Shown here: piece after piece, positions 1 to 8,841 of the stretch
Layout: the number at the start of each line of letters is the position of its first letter
How positions within the stretch are numbered: the stretch's first letter is position 1
Source: Chryseobacterium gleum
GTDB lineage: Bacteria; Bacteroidota; Bacteroidia; Flavobacteriales_C; GCA-002722245
Direction: 5' to 3'
NCBI GenBank assembly: GCA_945903925.1
Contig: CAMDPJ010000055.1
Coordinates: 1 to 11,904, forward strand
DNA: 11,904 nucleotides
The notes under the pieces: generated by a model
Seen by the model: only the letters and a program-made list of their open reading frames with translations
The model's database searches: none
What the model was told of the DNA's origin: nothing
Program-made: the position numbers and the translations under genes

Positions 1-3000
1 TTAACCTCTTTAAGCCCATCTTCTAGCTTTTTTATATCGGCAGGATTCGACTTTTCCTTTCTTAATTTTTCAATTTCTTGTTGTAAATTTCGCTCGCGCT
101 CCTCGTAAGTTTCCACGCGTGTTTTCTTCACAAAACCAATAATTGGCGAGTTAATAAAAGGCTGAAAGTTCTTAGGCTGGTGTGTGAAATTATAGTTCAA
201 TGCACCTTTATAGGTTTGCACCACATTGTAACTAGTATTCACATCACTTTTAAATACTTCATTGAAGGCATAAGTAGCATCAAAATTTTCCACATCGTAA
301 GGCATTGCCTTTTTCTTACTATCAACACTTCTATTTTTGCGCACATTAGAAAAATTCATGCTGCGACGGCGCTGATAGGTTTGTGTGCTGTCTCGCACTT
401 TTTTTCTCAAATCGGCATCGGCAATATCTTTAATTCTAATGTCTTGGTCAAGAGGATTGAATTCTTGATTTTGAAAAGATTCTGAATAACCCAAATACAC
501 AGGAACAGTAACATTGTACTTGGCAGGAATTAATTTTCCTAATTCAAAATTGGCTGCGGCATCGTAGGAATTTAAATAGTCTCTTTTGCGCTGACTCACC
601 TTATCAGTAATGTTTCCCCAGCCTGGTGTGTACATCTTTCCAGAAAGTGTTACACTACCAAAATCGGCCATTTTTAAAGTAGATGTTGCAGTTGCTGCCC
701 AACCATTTTGTTGATCGAAACACGACAAACGCAATTCATTTACCCAAACACCTGCCGAGCGAATTTCGCCCGATGTACCCGAGTTTCGAACACCAATCAT
801 CATAATCTTCACTTGCGAAAGTGTTGGAGATCCTTTCACATAAACATTGTTTTTCCCATCAAGGATTTTGTATCGCTGATTTTTAAAATAATTCTCGGGG
901 TCACTTTCCATACTTTCATTTCGTGCCAACTTAGCATTGGTTAACACAGAGAAATCGAAGTTGAACAAATTTTCATCGGGCCAAATGGCCTGTTTTGCTG
1001 CTTCTGTATTGTTGGTGCTAACAGAGGAAGGGTCGGTAAATTTTAATGGAATTTCATACTCGTAATAATTGTCATCAAAATCGGAACCTAAACGCAAAAA
1101 CACCGACATTTTACCATCGTAATTTTCCGACGGGTCGCCTTTGGTTTCGGCATGAACAAACATTTTTAAACAACCATAAGAACGCAAATCAACATTGGTA
1201 TTGAAAAAGGCAGCCCTACTATCGCAACCATCTAAATTATCGATATTTAAAAACAAAGCTTGCTCGTTCATTAATGACTGCGTTTGTAAGTTGTTCACCC
1301 TTTCTACTGGCGCGATATAAGGAATAGGCTCTTTCTGACTATCCTCTTCAACATTGATAGAAGTAACTACAAATTTTGTGTTGTCGTCGCTCGCTACAAA
1401 CTCGCAATCTCCCTTCATCTGACTTTCATATTTTCGCCACGTTTCGCGCACCAAATCCATTTTGGCAAATCGCAAAACAACAGGGTCTTGCCAGCCTTTC
1501 ATCATAATTCTAATGAAGCGCATAGAACGAAAATCTTGAATGCCACCAACAGCTTTTTCTGGTTCACGAATAGGAATTCTAAAATGAATCCAACGCGCCT
1601 CAGGTGATTTATCATAGTTATTTATTGCCGCCACAGGATTGGGCACATAAATATTGTTGATGTAATTGGTGCCCGCCAACTGATCGGCATTTTCTAAATC
1701 TTGCGGACGCAAAGAAATATGATATTCGTAATAACTTTCTCCCTCGCCCATGGTGTTGTCGCGATTGATGTCTTCAATATCTGGAATGGTAGTAGCCGAT
1801 TTAATGTAGGTAGAGTTTCCATCTGCTGGCGAGTTACCACTTGTTCCATTAAAATCTTTGTAACGATTCAACACCATCTCATTAGAATTGTCGAAATTTC
1901 CATCTCTAAAATGAACAAAATTATCGGCCGATGGATCGAGCTGAACATTACTAGGCACGGTTCCAAAATTCTTAGAATAAAAATCTAAATAGTTTTGATA
2001 GAATATTTTTTCGTTGGCATCGGTTAATCCGTCTAAACCAACATCTTGAAATTCGCGCGCAGCAGGGTCGTTGTTAAATGCGTTTACAATATTTAAACTA
2101 TTGGGAACATAACCCCAAACTGTTTTGTCTACTCCCGTTGAATCGTTAGCGTTGGTAGGCAATCCATTTTCGAATGATTTTCTTGAATCACTTAAAACAT
2201 CTTCCGATAAATTTCCAATATGCACATACAAATCACCACCTTCCTTCGAACCGCCAAAAATAGAATAATCATTTTGCACTCCATCGTAAAATGGATCCAT
2301 CATCCAAAACTCTAAAAACTCTATATTTGACGCTTCAAAATCTACAGTTTCAATTCTACGCATAATACCTCCCCAGCGCGTTTCAGGATTTTTAAGTTGT
2401 CCGAATTTATCTACCCCCGAAGAATAAGCACTAGCAGTTGTATCGAAATTGTACTGACCTCTTTCACTTGGATAAAATGCCAAATCTAAAGTGGTAATAT
2501 TTGGATTGATTCCGTTTTGTCCTTGCTTCTTAGGAAAAACTTCTGTTTGGTTAATCGGTCGAATAAAATTGTTGTTTTGTTGTGCTGCATCATTCTGCAA
2601 ATATTGCGGAGTATTGGCGCTGTTATCGATAAATAAATTGTCGATACTGTACCAAGATAGTTTTGCTCTGTTGAATCCAACAGCCAAAGAATTGCTTAAA
2701 TTTCCTTCGGGGAAAATTTCTGACCTACCACGAGGTGTAGAAGCCAAAAACCAAGATGTTCTCACCGTAAGTGAAGTATTTGTTTCAGCACCTTCGAAGT
2801 TATCGATGTATGATTCGCCCTGCTGAGAATCGCCATTCGCAATGGCTGCAGATGTGCCCGGAATCAACTGCGCAAACTCACCACTAAAATCAATTATAGA
2901 TGTTTCTTTGGTAGAAAGTAAGGGTAATTTATCTATCAACTTGGTAAGCAAAGGCAATTCTGAATGGTACTTGGTGTTGAGTCCCCAAACGGTATTCGCC

Positions 3001-5177
3001 ATAGGCTCATCGCCCAAATTCACTTTAAAATTCAATGGTTTTTCGGCAAGATTTAAAATGGTGCCTCCAACATTAAAATCTTTGGAAACGCGGTAATTTA
3101 AATTGGCACCCAACAAGTTTTTGGTTTGAATATTAAACAATGAATTACTCTCTAAAGAGACCTTCACAGGTGTAGATGAATTTAAAATTCCTTCGTTGAT
3201 AATGGTCACTTGTCCCATCATATAATTCACCGTATAATCTTGATTTTCCACCAAGGCTTTTCCGCCTGCTGTTACTACCACCGAACCCTGTGGAACGTTG
3301 GTTGCATTTAAACTAATTACATTGGAAGAACTGGTTTCAAATTTCACCCAAAATTTAAAACGATTGCGCGATGGAAATTTTGTTTGCGCAGCAACAGGAG
3401 TTACCTTGTACAATGAATCGAAACAATACTTATTGGCAACAGCAACGTCGCTCAATTTATTTCTCAAATACGAACCAAAAGGTTCTCGTACTGGAAAGTA
3501 AATTCTTCCGTTTTGTGCCTTAATGGTAACGCCTTCAATGAAATCGTAAAAACCATCGGAAATTCTATCTTGTTGAATGTTTATTTGATCGGCTCCTAAC
3601 ATTTCTACCCATCTTGTTGCTTTATTTACACCTTCGTTGATGAAATTAATGTCGTTGTTTGAAGCTGCATCGGTATATAAAATTTGCATTTGAAAAGTCT
3701 CTTGCTTAATGCCCGATTCTCCCAAAGAATAAACGTTTTTCATCATCAAATCCCAAGTAGGAATATGCGTATTATTTACCTTATTTCCTTTTAGCATTTT
3801 CAAAACCAAAGCCTGCTTTCCTGTGGCCCCATCGGTAGAAAATTCACCTACTTGATACACTTGTGTTTGGCCGATTACCGTATACTGAAAAGCCACCGCC
3901 AAAATCTCATCGGCATTGAGCGAGCGATTTAAAGAGATATAACCCAACTGCGCACTAAAAGTAAATTCCTCGGGTTTTAATTTTCGTGCATTCTCAATTT
4001 TGTTGTAGTGCTCTCCATCGTGATATCCCCAAGACAATAACTTACCATCGGCATTGGTGAAATTTCTGATGTCGCTGCTTGATACTGCATCTTGAAACAA
4101 ATTATTTACATTGTTTTCGGGATAGTAAGAGGGTTGAACCAAGAGGGTATTGTCGTGTGCATTTTTTTCGCCTATATCAATCAAACCAACAATATTTCTC
4201 GAATCTTCATTATTGTTATTACCAACGTTGGTCATCCAAACTTCTACTCTGATTATTTGCACTGGCGAATTTACAAATGGCAATTGGGCCAAAGCAGTAT
4301 CATACCTGTCGGCAAAATAATGAGCTAAGAAAAAGTGTCGGTTCGACTCGTATTGGTCTGCTTGAATTTTAAAATCTCTAATTTGAGAACCTCCCTGTGT
4401 TTCTACCGACTTTGATTCTCCCTTTTGCTGCGTTGCAATAGCAGCTATAGATAATTTACCAAATTGCAATTCTGTTTTTATACCAAAAAGTGTTTGACTT
4501 CCTTGAATCAATTGCGTTTGCAGCGGCAAACTCACATTGCCCAATTCTATTTTCTTGATGATGTCGTCCTCGCTTCCAGTAAACTCTAATTTCATTTGAT
4601 TCTCGAAATCAAAGGTGGATTGCGTATTGTAACTAGTGGTTAATTTTAATTTATCGCCAATGCTTCCTACAATGTTTAACTGAATATTTTGATTGAAATT
4701 AAAATTGCTATTGCGCTGACTCCTTACAGGCAATGCTGGATTTTTGATGGTGGAAGACATCACGCCAAAAATCAACTCGGCAGAACCGGTTGGCTTAATC
4801 TCTACCTTAGCGGAACCAAATATAGAAGCATCTTTTCCGGGAATATTCATAGTTGGCAACAAAGGTTTACTTTTATCAAAACCTTCATTCTCTGCTTTCT
4901 CTTTAAAATATTTTTCTTCAGAGGCTTTGTAGCGCTCATCCCAATATTGATCGAAAGATTTTATTTCAGTACCTACAATTTCATTGCCTACTTTTTTTAC
5001 TACTGTGTAATTGTTGTTGGCTGGATTGTAAGTTACCTCTTCTTTCACCGCCAAGGGATCGTTGGTATAAGAAATACTTGTGCTGTCTTTTTGCGCCTTT
5101 AATTCAGTTTGATTAATTAACTGAAAGAGTAGCAAAAACAACCAAAACGGACATATATTTTTTACATTTTTTTTCAC
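1..5177 (-). CDS. sprA: SprA, type IX secretion outer-membrane translocon (3' end beyond the left edge)
   Basis: SprA is the giant outer-membrane beta-barrel through which type IX secretion substrates leave the periplasm; in gliding species it is needed to export the surface adhesins. I translated most of the frame by hand from the GTG at 5177-5175 and found it open to base 3, giving 1725 codons. The family is roughly 2,400 residues, so about a quarter should lie beyond the left edge. Residues 1-28 look like a Sec signal peptide ending LKA|QKDS. Diagnostic stretches are an N-terminal region (about 110-260) containing IPGKDASIFG, IGDKLKL and SQTLFGIKTELQFGKL, then SYIDNFEGA at 789-797, FWMMDPFYDG starting near 957, and PGWG at 1518-1521. 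The last residues in the window form a charged, probably coiled stretch rich in Glu, Arg and Lys. GTG is the only reasonable start: nearby ATGs in other frames stop quickly. Recognition is by family sequence; identity is near certain. Confidence 0.96.
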   Translation of the reverse strand, partial: MKKNVKNICPFWLFLLLFQLINQTELKAQKDSTSISYTNDPLAVKEEVTYNPANNNYTVVKKVGNEIVGTEIKSFDQYWDERYKASEEKYFKEKAENEGFDKSKPLLPTMNIPGKDASIFGSAKVEIKPTGSAELIFGVMSSTIKNPALPVRSQRNSNFNFNQNIQLNIVGSIGDKLKLTTSYNTQSTFDFENQMKLEFTGSEDDIIKKIELGNVSLPLQTQLIQGSQTLFGIKTELQFGKLSIAAIATQQKGESKSVETQGGSQIRDFKIQADQYESNRHFFLAHYFADRYDTALAQLPFVNSPVQIIRVEVWMTNVGNNNNEDSRNIVGLIDIGEKNAHDNTLLVQPSYYPENNVNNLFQDAVSSSDIRNFTNADGKLLSWGYHDGEHYNKIENARKLKPEEFTFSAQLGYISLNRSLNADEILAVAFQYTVIGQTQVYQVGEFSTDGATGKQALVLKMLKGNKVNNTHIPTWDLMMKNVYSLGESGIKQETFQMQILYTDAASNNDINFINEGVNKATRWVEMLGADQINIQQDRISDGFYDFIEGVTIKAQNGRIYFPVREPFGSYLRNKLSDVAVANKYCFDSLYKVTPVAAQTKFPSRNRFKFWVKFETSSSNVISLNATNVPQGSVVVTAGGKALVENQDYTVNYMMGQVTIINEGILNSSTPVKVSLESNSLFNIQTKNLLGANLNYRVSKDFNVGGTILNLAEKPLNFKVNLGDEPMANTVWGLNTKYHSELPLLTKLIDKLPLLSTKETSIIDFSGEFAQLIPGTSAAIANGDSQQGESYIDNFEGAETNTSLTVRTSWFLASTPRGRSEIFPEGNLSNSLAVGFNRAKLSWYSIDNLFIDNSANTPQYLQNDAAQQNNNFIRPINQTEVFPKKQGQNGINPNITTLDLAFYPSERGQYNFDTTASAYSSGVDKFGQLKNPETRWGGIMRRIETVDFEASNIEFLEFWMMDPFYDGVQNDYSIFGGSKEGGDLYVHIGNLSEDVLSDSRKSFENGLPTNANDSTGVDKTVWGYVPNSLNIVNAFNNDPAAREFQDVGLDGLTDANEKIFYQNYLDFYSKNFGTVPSNVQLDPSADNFVHFRDGNFDNSNEMVLNRYKDFNGTSGNSPADGNSTYIKSATTIPDIEDINRDNTMGEGESYYEYHISLRPQDLENADQLAGTNYINNIYVPNPVAAINNYDKSPEARWIHFRIPIREPEKAVGGIQDFRSMRFIRIMMKGWQDPVVLRFAKMDLVRETWRKYESQMKGDCEFVASDDNTKFVVTSINVEEDSQKEPIPYIAPVERVNNLQTQSLMNEQALFLNIDNLDGCDSRAAFFNTNVDLRSYGCLKMFVHAETKGDPSENYDGKMSVFLRLGSDFDDNYYEYEIPLKFTDPSSVSTNNTEAAKQAIWPDENLFNFDFSVLTNAKLARNESMESDPENYFKNQRYKILDGKNNVYVKGSPTLSQVKIMMIGVRNSGTSGEIRSAGVWVNELRLSCFDQQNGWAATATSTLKMADFGSVTLSGKMYTPGWGNITDKVSQRKRDYLNSYDAAANFELGKLIPAKYNVTVPVYLGYSESFQNQEFNPLDQDIRIKDIADADLRKKVRDSTQTYQRRRSMNFSNVRKNRSVDSKKKAMPYDVENFDATYAFNEVFKSDVNTSYNVVQTYKGALNYNFTHQPKNFQPFINSPIIGFVKKTRVETYEERERNLQQEIEKLRKEKSNPADIKKLEDGLKEV

Positions 5178-5756
5178 TTACAAATTCTTCAAAGCTAGTT
5201 TAACTAGCTCTTCAACGCTTGCATTTTGATTTTCTGTAATTAATTTTTGCAGCACCTTCTCTACCACCCCTTTATTAAATCCTAACATAAGCAACGCCGA
5301 TAACGCTTCTTCTCTAATGGTATTGTGCGCTGCAGAAAAAATAATGCCTTCGGTATACTTAGATACTTTGCCTTTCAATTCTAAAATGATTCTTTGTGCT
5401 GTTTTTTCACCAATGCCTTTGATGCCTTTTAAGGTAGAAACATCAGCAATAGCAATGGCTCCAGCCACACCGTCGGGGTCCATGGAGGACAAAATCAAAC
5501 GTGCCGTGTTGGCACCTACGCCCGATACCGAAATCAACTGACGAAATAACGTTCTCTCTGCTTCATTGATAAAACCGTAAAGCGTATGCGCATCTTCTTT
5601 AATCGACAAATGCGTAAGTACCTTACAAGCTTCTGCATTGCCAATTTTATCGAAAGTATGTAAAGAAATATGAATGAAATAGCCCACTCCGTTGCATTCT
5701 ATAACAACATTAGTGGGCGTTTTTTTTACTAATTTTCCATTGATGTGGTTAATCAT
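5178..5756 (-). CDS. ruvA: Holliday junction branch migration protein RuvA
   Basis: RuvA binds four-way DNA junctions as a tetramer and loads the RuvB motor for branch migration during recombinational repair in the cytoplasm. The 192-residue product has the usual family length and three parts. Residues 1-62 form the OB-fold domain, beginning MINHINGKLV with the NGVGYFIHIS strand region. Two helix-hairpin-helix motifs follow at about 74-89 (SVSGVGANTARLIL) and 109-130 (GIKGIGEKTAQRII). A C-terminal RuvB-binding domain covers about 147-192, after a linker. The ATG start lies inside the end of maeB (ATGA overlap of four bases), and its TAA is followed at once by the GTG of sprA. It is therefore the middle gene of a tightly packed maeB-ruvA-sprA cluster. 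Its partner ruvB is in a different cluster at the right edge. Nothing looks damaged. Confidence 0.97.
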   Translation of the reverse strand: MINHINGKLVKKTPTNVVIECNGVGYFIHISLHTFDKIGNAEACKVLTHLSIKEDAHTLYGFINEAERTLFRQLISVSGVGANTARLILSSMDPDGVAGAIAIADVSTLKGIKGIGEKTAQRIILELKGKVSKYTEGIIFSAAHNTIREEALSALLMLGFNKGVVEKVLQKLITENQNASVEELVKLALKNL

Positions 5757-8029
5757 AATTCGCCTTGTTTTAACTGCGCATCTACCACCGCGATAGTCGC
5801 CATATTCACAATTTCTCGCACCGATGAACCCAATTGTAAAACGTGAACGGATTTTTTCATGCCTAATAAAACCGGGCCGATAGCTTCTGTTTCACCAATC
5901 TCTTGAATCAATTTGTAGGCAATATTACCAGCAGCCAGATTAGGAAAAATTAAAGTGTTGGTTTGTTGATCGCCCAACTTGGTAAACGGAAATTTACTCA
6001 TTCTCAATTTTGTATTCACTGCAAAATTTCCTTGTAATTCACCATCCACACAGATATGCGGATATTTTTCGTGTAATATTTTCACTGCTTCTCTTACCTT
6101 CTCTGCCTCGGCCCCTTTAGATGCGCCAAAGTTTGAATACGACAACATCGCTATCCTGGGCTCTACACCAAATTGTTTAACTGCATCGTAAGTGAGTACC
6201 GCAATTTTCACCAAATCTTCTGTACTTGGATCTTGATTGATGGTAGTATCAGAAAGGAAATAAGCTCCTTTTTTAGTCATCACGATATACATACCTGCAA
6301 TCATCTTATGCTGATTGTCCATGCCAATCACCTGCAATGACGGACGAACAGAATCTTTGTAATTTCTTGTTACCCCAGTAATCAGCGCATCGGCATCACC
6401 AGCCTCCACCATCATGGCTCCAAAATAATTACGATTGCGCATAGCCACTTCTGCTTCGTGCAATGTATAGCCTTTTCGTTGGCGTTTTTCAAACATTTTT
6501 TGCGCGTAGGCTGTGCGCTGCTCATCTACAGAGTGACTTCTGGTATCAATCATTACAGCGTCGCCCAACTCTAAATGATTTTCGGCAATTATTTCTTTAA
6601 TGATATCTACGTTACCTAACAAAATTGGCGTAGCGATTTTCTCGTCGGCTACCAATTGTGCTGCTTTTAAAACGCTGTAGTTGTCGGCTTCTGCAAACAC
6701 CACCTTTTTCGGATTTTTCTTTGCTTGTATGGTAACTTGGCGCATGATTTTCTTGTCCATGCCCATCAACATACTTAAGTCGTGTTTGTATTTATCCCAA
6801 TCGGTAATCGGACTGCGAGCTACACCACTAACGCATGCAGCCTTGGCTACAGCCGGAGCTACTTCTGTTAACAATCGTGGATCTAATGGTTTTGGAATGA
6901 TATAATCTCTACCAAAACTTAAATTCTTAATTCCGTATGCTTGGTTCACTTCATCGGGCACTGGTTCTTTTGCCAATGCAGCAATAGAACGAACAGCAGC
7001 CAATTTCATTTCTTCGTTGATGGTAGTTGCATAAACATCTAAAGCCCCTCTAAATATGAAGGGAAATCCCAATACATTGTTCACCTGGTTAGGATGATCT
7101 GAACGACCTGTTGCCACAATAACATCGGGCCTTGCATCAATGGCTTCTTGGTATGGAATTTCAGGATCAGGATTGGAACAAGCAAAAACAATAGGGTCGT
7201 TCGCCATGCCTTTAATCATATCTCCATTCACAATATTTCCACGCGATAATCCCAAGAAAACATCACTTCCTCTCAGCGCATCGGCCAATGAAGCAAATGA
7301 TTTTTCGTTTGCAAAAATTTCTTTGTGCTTGTCTAAATCTGTTCTTTGCTTGGTAATCATTCCTTTGGAATCGAACATGTAAATGTTCTCCACCTTAGCA
7401 CCTAAAGCCAAATACAATTTAGCGCAACTAATAGCCGACGGGCCCGCACCACTCACCACCACTTTTACTTCTTCAATTTTTTTACCTGTTATTTCTAAAG
7501 CATTCAGCAATGCAGCACCAGTAATAATTGCTGTTCCGTGCTGGTCATCGTGCATAATCGGAATATTCAATTCCTGCTTCAATCGTTGCTCAATCTCAAA
7601 ACATTCTGGCGCCTTTATATCTTCTAAATTGATGCCTCCAAACGTTGGAGAAATCGCTTTTACGGTAGCTACAAAAAGATCGATGTCACTAGCGTCTACC
7701 TCAATATCGAACACATCAATATCGGCAAATATTTTAAACAACAAACCTTTTCCTTCCATCACTGGTTTCGAGGCCAAAGCACCAATATCACCCAAGCCCA
7801 ACACCGCTGTTCCGTTGGAGATAACTGCTACTAAGTTTCTTTTAGCGGTGTATTTGTAAGCATCTTCAGGGTTTTCGGCAATAGCCAAACAAGGTTCTGC
7901 TACTCCTGGCGAATAAGCCAATGATAAATCTCTTTGGGTATGGTAAGGTTTAGTAGGAATTACTTCAATTTTTCCAGGTCTTCCCTGCGAATGGTAATCT
8001 AACGCTTCTTGTTTTCTTAATTTACTCAT
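5753..8029 (-). CDS. maeB: NADP-dependent malic enzyme with phosphotransacetylase-like C-terminal domain (MaeB type)
   Basis: The enzyme oxidatively decarboxylates malate to pyruvate, usually producing NADPH. The 758-residue length matches the large two-domain MaeB type. The catalytic part is residues 1 to about 425: LAYSPGVAEP (38-47) carries the likely catalytic Tyr39, VMEGKG (90-95) the likely catalytic Lys94, and Glu136/Asp137 (NLEDIKAPECF) with HDDQHGTA (160-167) the metal ligands. GAGPSA at 194-199 is the dinucleotide-binding turn, and NNVLGFPFIFRGALD starts near 317. From about 430 (KKVVFAEADN at 441-450) to the end it resembles phosphate acetyltransferase; in known MaeB proteins this domain does not make acetyl phosphate but mediates control by acetyl-CoA. 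NADP preference is inferred from family type. The ATG start at 8029 is clear. The stop overlaps the ruvA ATG, and the gene is the first of the maeB-ruvA-sprA cluster. Confidence 0.95.
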   Translation of the reverse strand: MSKLRKQEALDYHSQGRPGKIEVIPTKPYHTQRDLSLAYSPGVAEPCLAIAENPEDAYKYTAKRNLVAVISNGTAVLGLGDIGALASKPVMEGKGLLFKIFADIDVFDIEVDASDIDLFVATVKAISPTFGGINLEDIKAPECFEIEQRLKQELNIPIMHDDQHGTAIITGAALLNALEITGKKIEEVKVVVSGAGPSAISCAKLYLALGAKVENIYMFDSKGMITKQRTDLDKHKEIFANEKSFASLADALRGSDVFLGLSRGNIVNGDMIKGMANDPIVFACSNPDPEIPYQEAIDARPDVIVATGRSDHPNQVNNVLGFPFIFRGALDVYATTINEEMKLAAVRSIAALAKEPVPDEVNQAYGIKNLSFGRDYIIPKPLDPRLLTEVAPAVAKAACVSGVARSPITDWDKYKHDLSMLMGMDKKIMRQVTIQAKKNPKKVVFAEADNYSVLKAAQLVADEKIATPILLGNVDIIKEIIAENHLELGDAVMIDTRSHSVDEQRTAYAQKMFEKRQRKGYTLHEAEVAMRNRNYFGAMMVEAGDADALITGVTRNYKDSVRPSLQVIGMDNQHKMIAGMYIVMTKKGAYFLSDTTINQDPSTEDLVKIAVLTYDAVKQFGVEPRIAMLSYSNFGASKGAEAEKVREAVKILHEKYPHICVDGELQGNFAVNTKLRMSKFPFTKLGDQQTNTLIFPNLAAGNIAYKLIQEIGETEAIGPVLLGMKKSVHVLQLGSSVREIVNMATIAVVDAQLKQGEL

Positions 8030-8094
8030 TTATTGTGCTTTTTTTTGCGTGGTAATAGTACTAATTTTACTACACTTTTGAAAATCTAAGAAGT
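8030..8094. promoter_or_regulatory. Divergent intergenic region, presumed promoters of maeB and cobB
   Basis: These 65 bases separate the start codons of two genes reading away from each other, so both promoters should lie here or slightly inside the coding ends. On the plus strand CACTTTTG (8073-8080) resembles the Bacteroidota -7 element TAnnTTTG but lacks its T, and the nearest upstream TTG (8045-8047) is a few bases too far for the usual 19-21 spacing. On the minus strand TAGATTTT is another imperfect -7 candidate. A run of eight T lies at 8039-8046, in the maeB leader. I see no Shine-Dalgarno sequence for either gene, which is normal for the phylum. The promoter role is inferred from gene arrangement. 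Confidence 0.4.
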
Positions 8095-8784
8095 ATGAAA
8101 AAGATAGTGGTATTAACGGGCGCAGGCATTAGTGCCGAAAGCGGTTTAAAGACTTTTCGCGACAGCGACGGTTTGTGGGAAAATTATAATGTGTACGATG
8201 TGGCTACACCCGAGGCCTGGCAAAAGAATCCTGCGTTGGTGCAAGAGTTTTACAATCAACGAAGAAAACAGTGTCTTTCTGCACGCCCGAACGATGGCCA
8301 TTTTGCGCTTCAAAAATTGGAGGAAAAATTTAACGTAAACATCATCACCCAAAACATTGATGATTTACACGAAAAAGCGGGTTCAACAAACATTTTACAT
8401 CTTCATGGAGAAATCACTAAAGCTAGAAGCAGCAAAGATTCTTCACTTGTTTATCCTATCGAAGGATGGGAAATAAAAATGGGCGACAAATGCGAGAAGG
8501 GTTCACAACTGCGACCATACATTGTTTGGTTTGGCGAAAATGTGCCCAATATAGGTGTAGCAAAAAGAATGGTTTCTGAAGCAGATTACATTTTGGTAAT
8601 TGGCACTTCGTTGAATGTGTATCCTGCAGCCGGACTAGTTCATGCCGCTCCCAAGAGATGCCAAACTTTTTTGATTGACCCGAATGATTGTCCAACAGAT
8701 GGAATACAAAATCTAACTATAATCAAAGAAAAAGCAGGCAGCGGAGTTCCAAAAGTTGTAGCTCAACTCTTAAGTGAAGAATAA
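8095..8784 (+). CDS. cobB: CobB-type sirtuin, NAD-dependent protein deacylase without zinc cysteines
   Basis: Sirtuins remove acetyl or other acyl groups from protein lysines, using NAD and releasing nicotinamide and O-acyl-ADP-ribose. The 229-residue product shows the family signatures in order: GAGISAESG (9-17) followed by TFRD (20-23), TQNIDDLH (85-92), the catalytic His104 in LHLHGE, VWFGE (144-148) and GTSLNVYPAAG (170-180). Tyr53 and Arg56 in FYNQRR match the YxxR pair that lets SIRT5 and E. coli CobB accept succinyl and malonyl lysine. The four cysteines that normally hold structural zinc are missing: the only cysteines are at 60, 133, 189 and 199, with no CxxC. I recall the same loss in other Bacteroidota sirtuins, so it is probably a lineage form and not decay. 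It starts with ATG, is divergent from maeB, and lies 57 bases before the thioredoxin-fold gene, probably in one operon. Confidence 0.93.
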   Translation: MKKIVVLTGAGISAESGLKTFRDSDGLWENYNVYDVATPEAWQKNPALVQEFYNQRRKQCLSARPNDGHFALQKLEEKFNVNIITQNIDDLHEKAGSTNILHLHGEITKARSSKDSSLVYPIEGWEIKMGDKCEKGSQLRPYIVWFGENVPNIGVAKRMVSEADYILVIGTSLNVYPAAGLVHAAPKRCQTFLIDPNDCPTDGIQNLTIIKEKAGSGVPKVVAQLLSEE

Positions 8785-8841
8785 ATTTTGTATTTTCAGT
8801 ACGATGTTTGTACTAAGCTCATCATCAATAAAAAACAGATT

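Noticed and set aside
1..3. TAA on the minus strand at the very left edge as the sprA stop
   Set aside because: The sprA codon boundary falls at base 3, so this triplet is out of frame; the family length also requires several hundred more residues.
2486..2826. Short open frames on both strands inside sprA
   Set aside because: The sprA frame translates through here with family motifs (IDNFEGA); both short frames are shadows.
4689..5102. 137-codon open frame on the plus strand with hydrophobic stretches
   Set aside because: It lies antisense to the signal-peptide and N-terminal region of sprA, whose minus-strand frame is continuous and matches a known family; the hydrophobic look is the mirror of AT-rich coding sequence.
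7383..7859. 158-codon open frame on the plus strand
   Set aside because: It is antisense to the conserved catalytic part of maeB, including the GAGPSA and HDDQHGTA motifs, and has no recognisable content of its own.
8798..8814. Inverted repeat AGTAC-7 bases-GTACT between cobB and the thioredoxin-fold gene
   Set aside because: Only five pairs with no extension; too likely by chance in AT-rich sequence to call an operator or hairpin.
8788..8841. TTG at 8788 as start of the thioredoxin-fold gene, adding 18 residues
   Set aside because: The added residues include charged and polar ones before an otherwise perfect signal peptide starting at ATG 8842.
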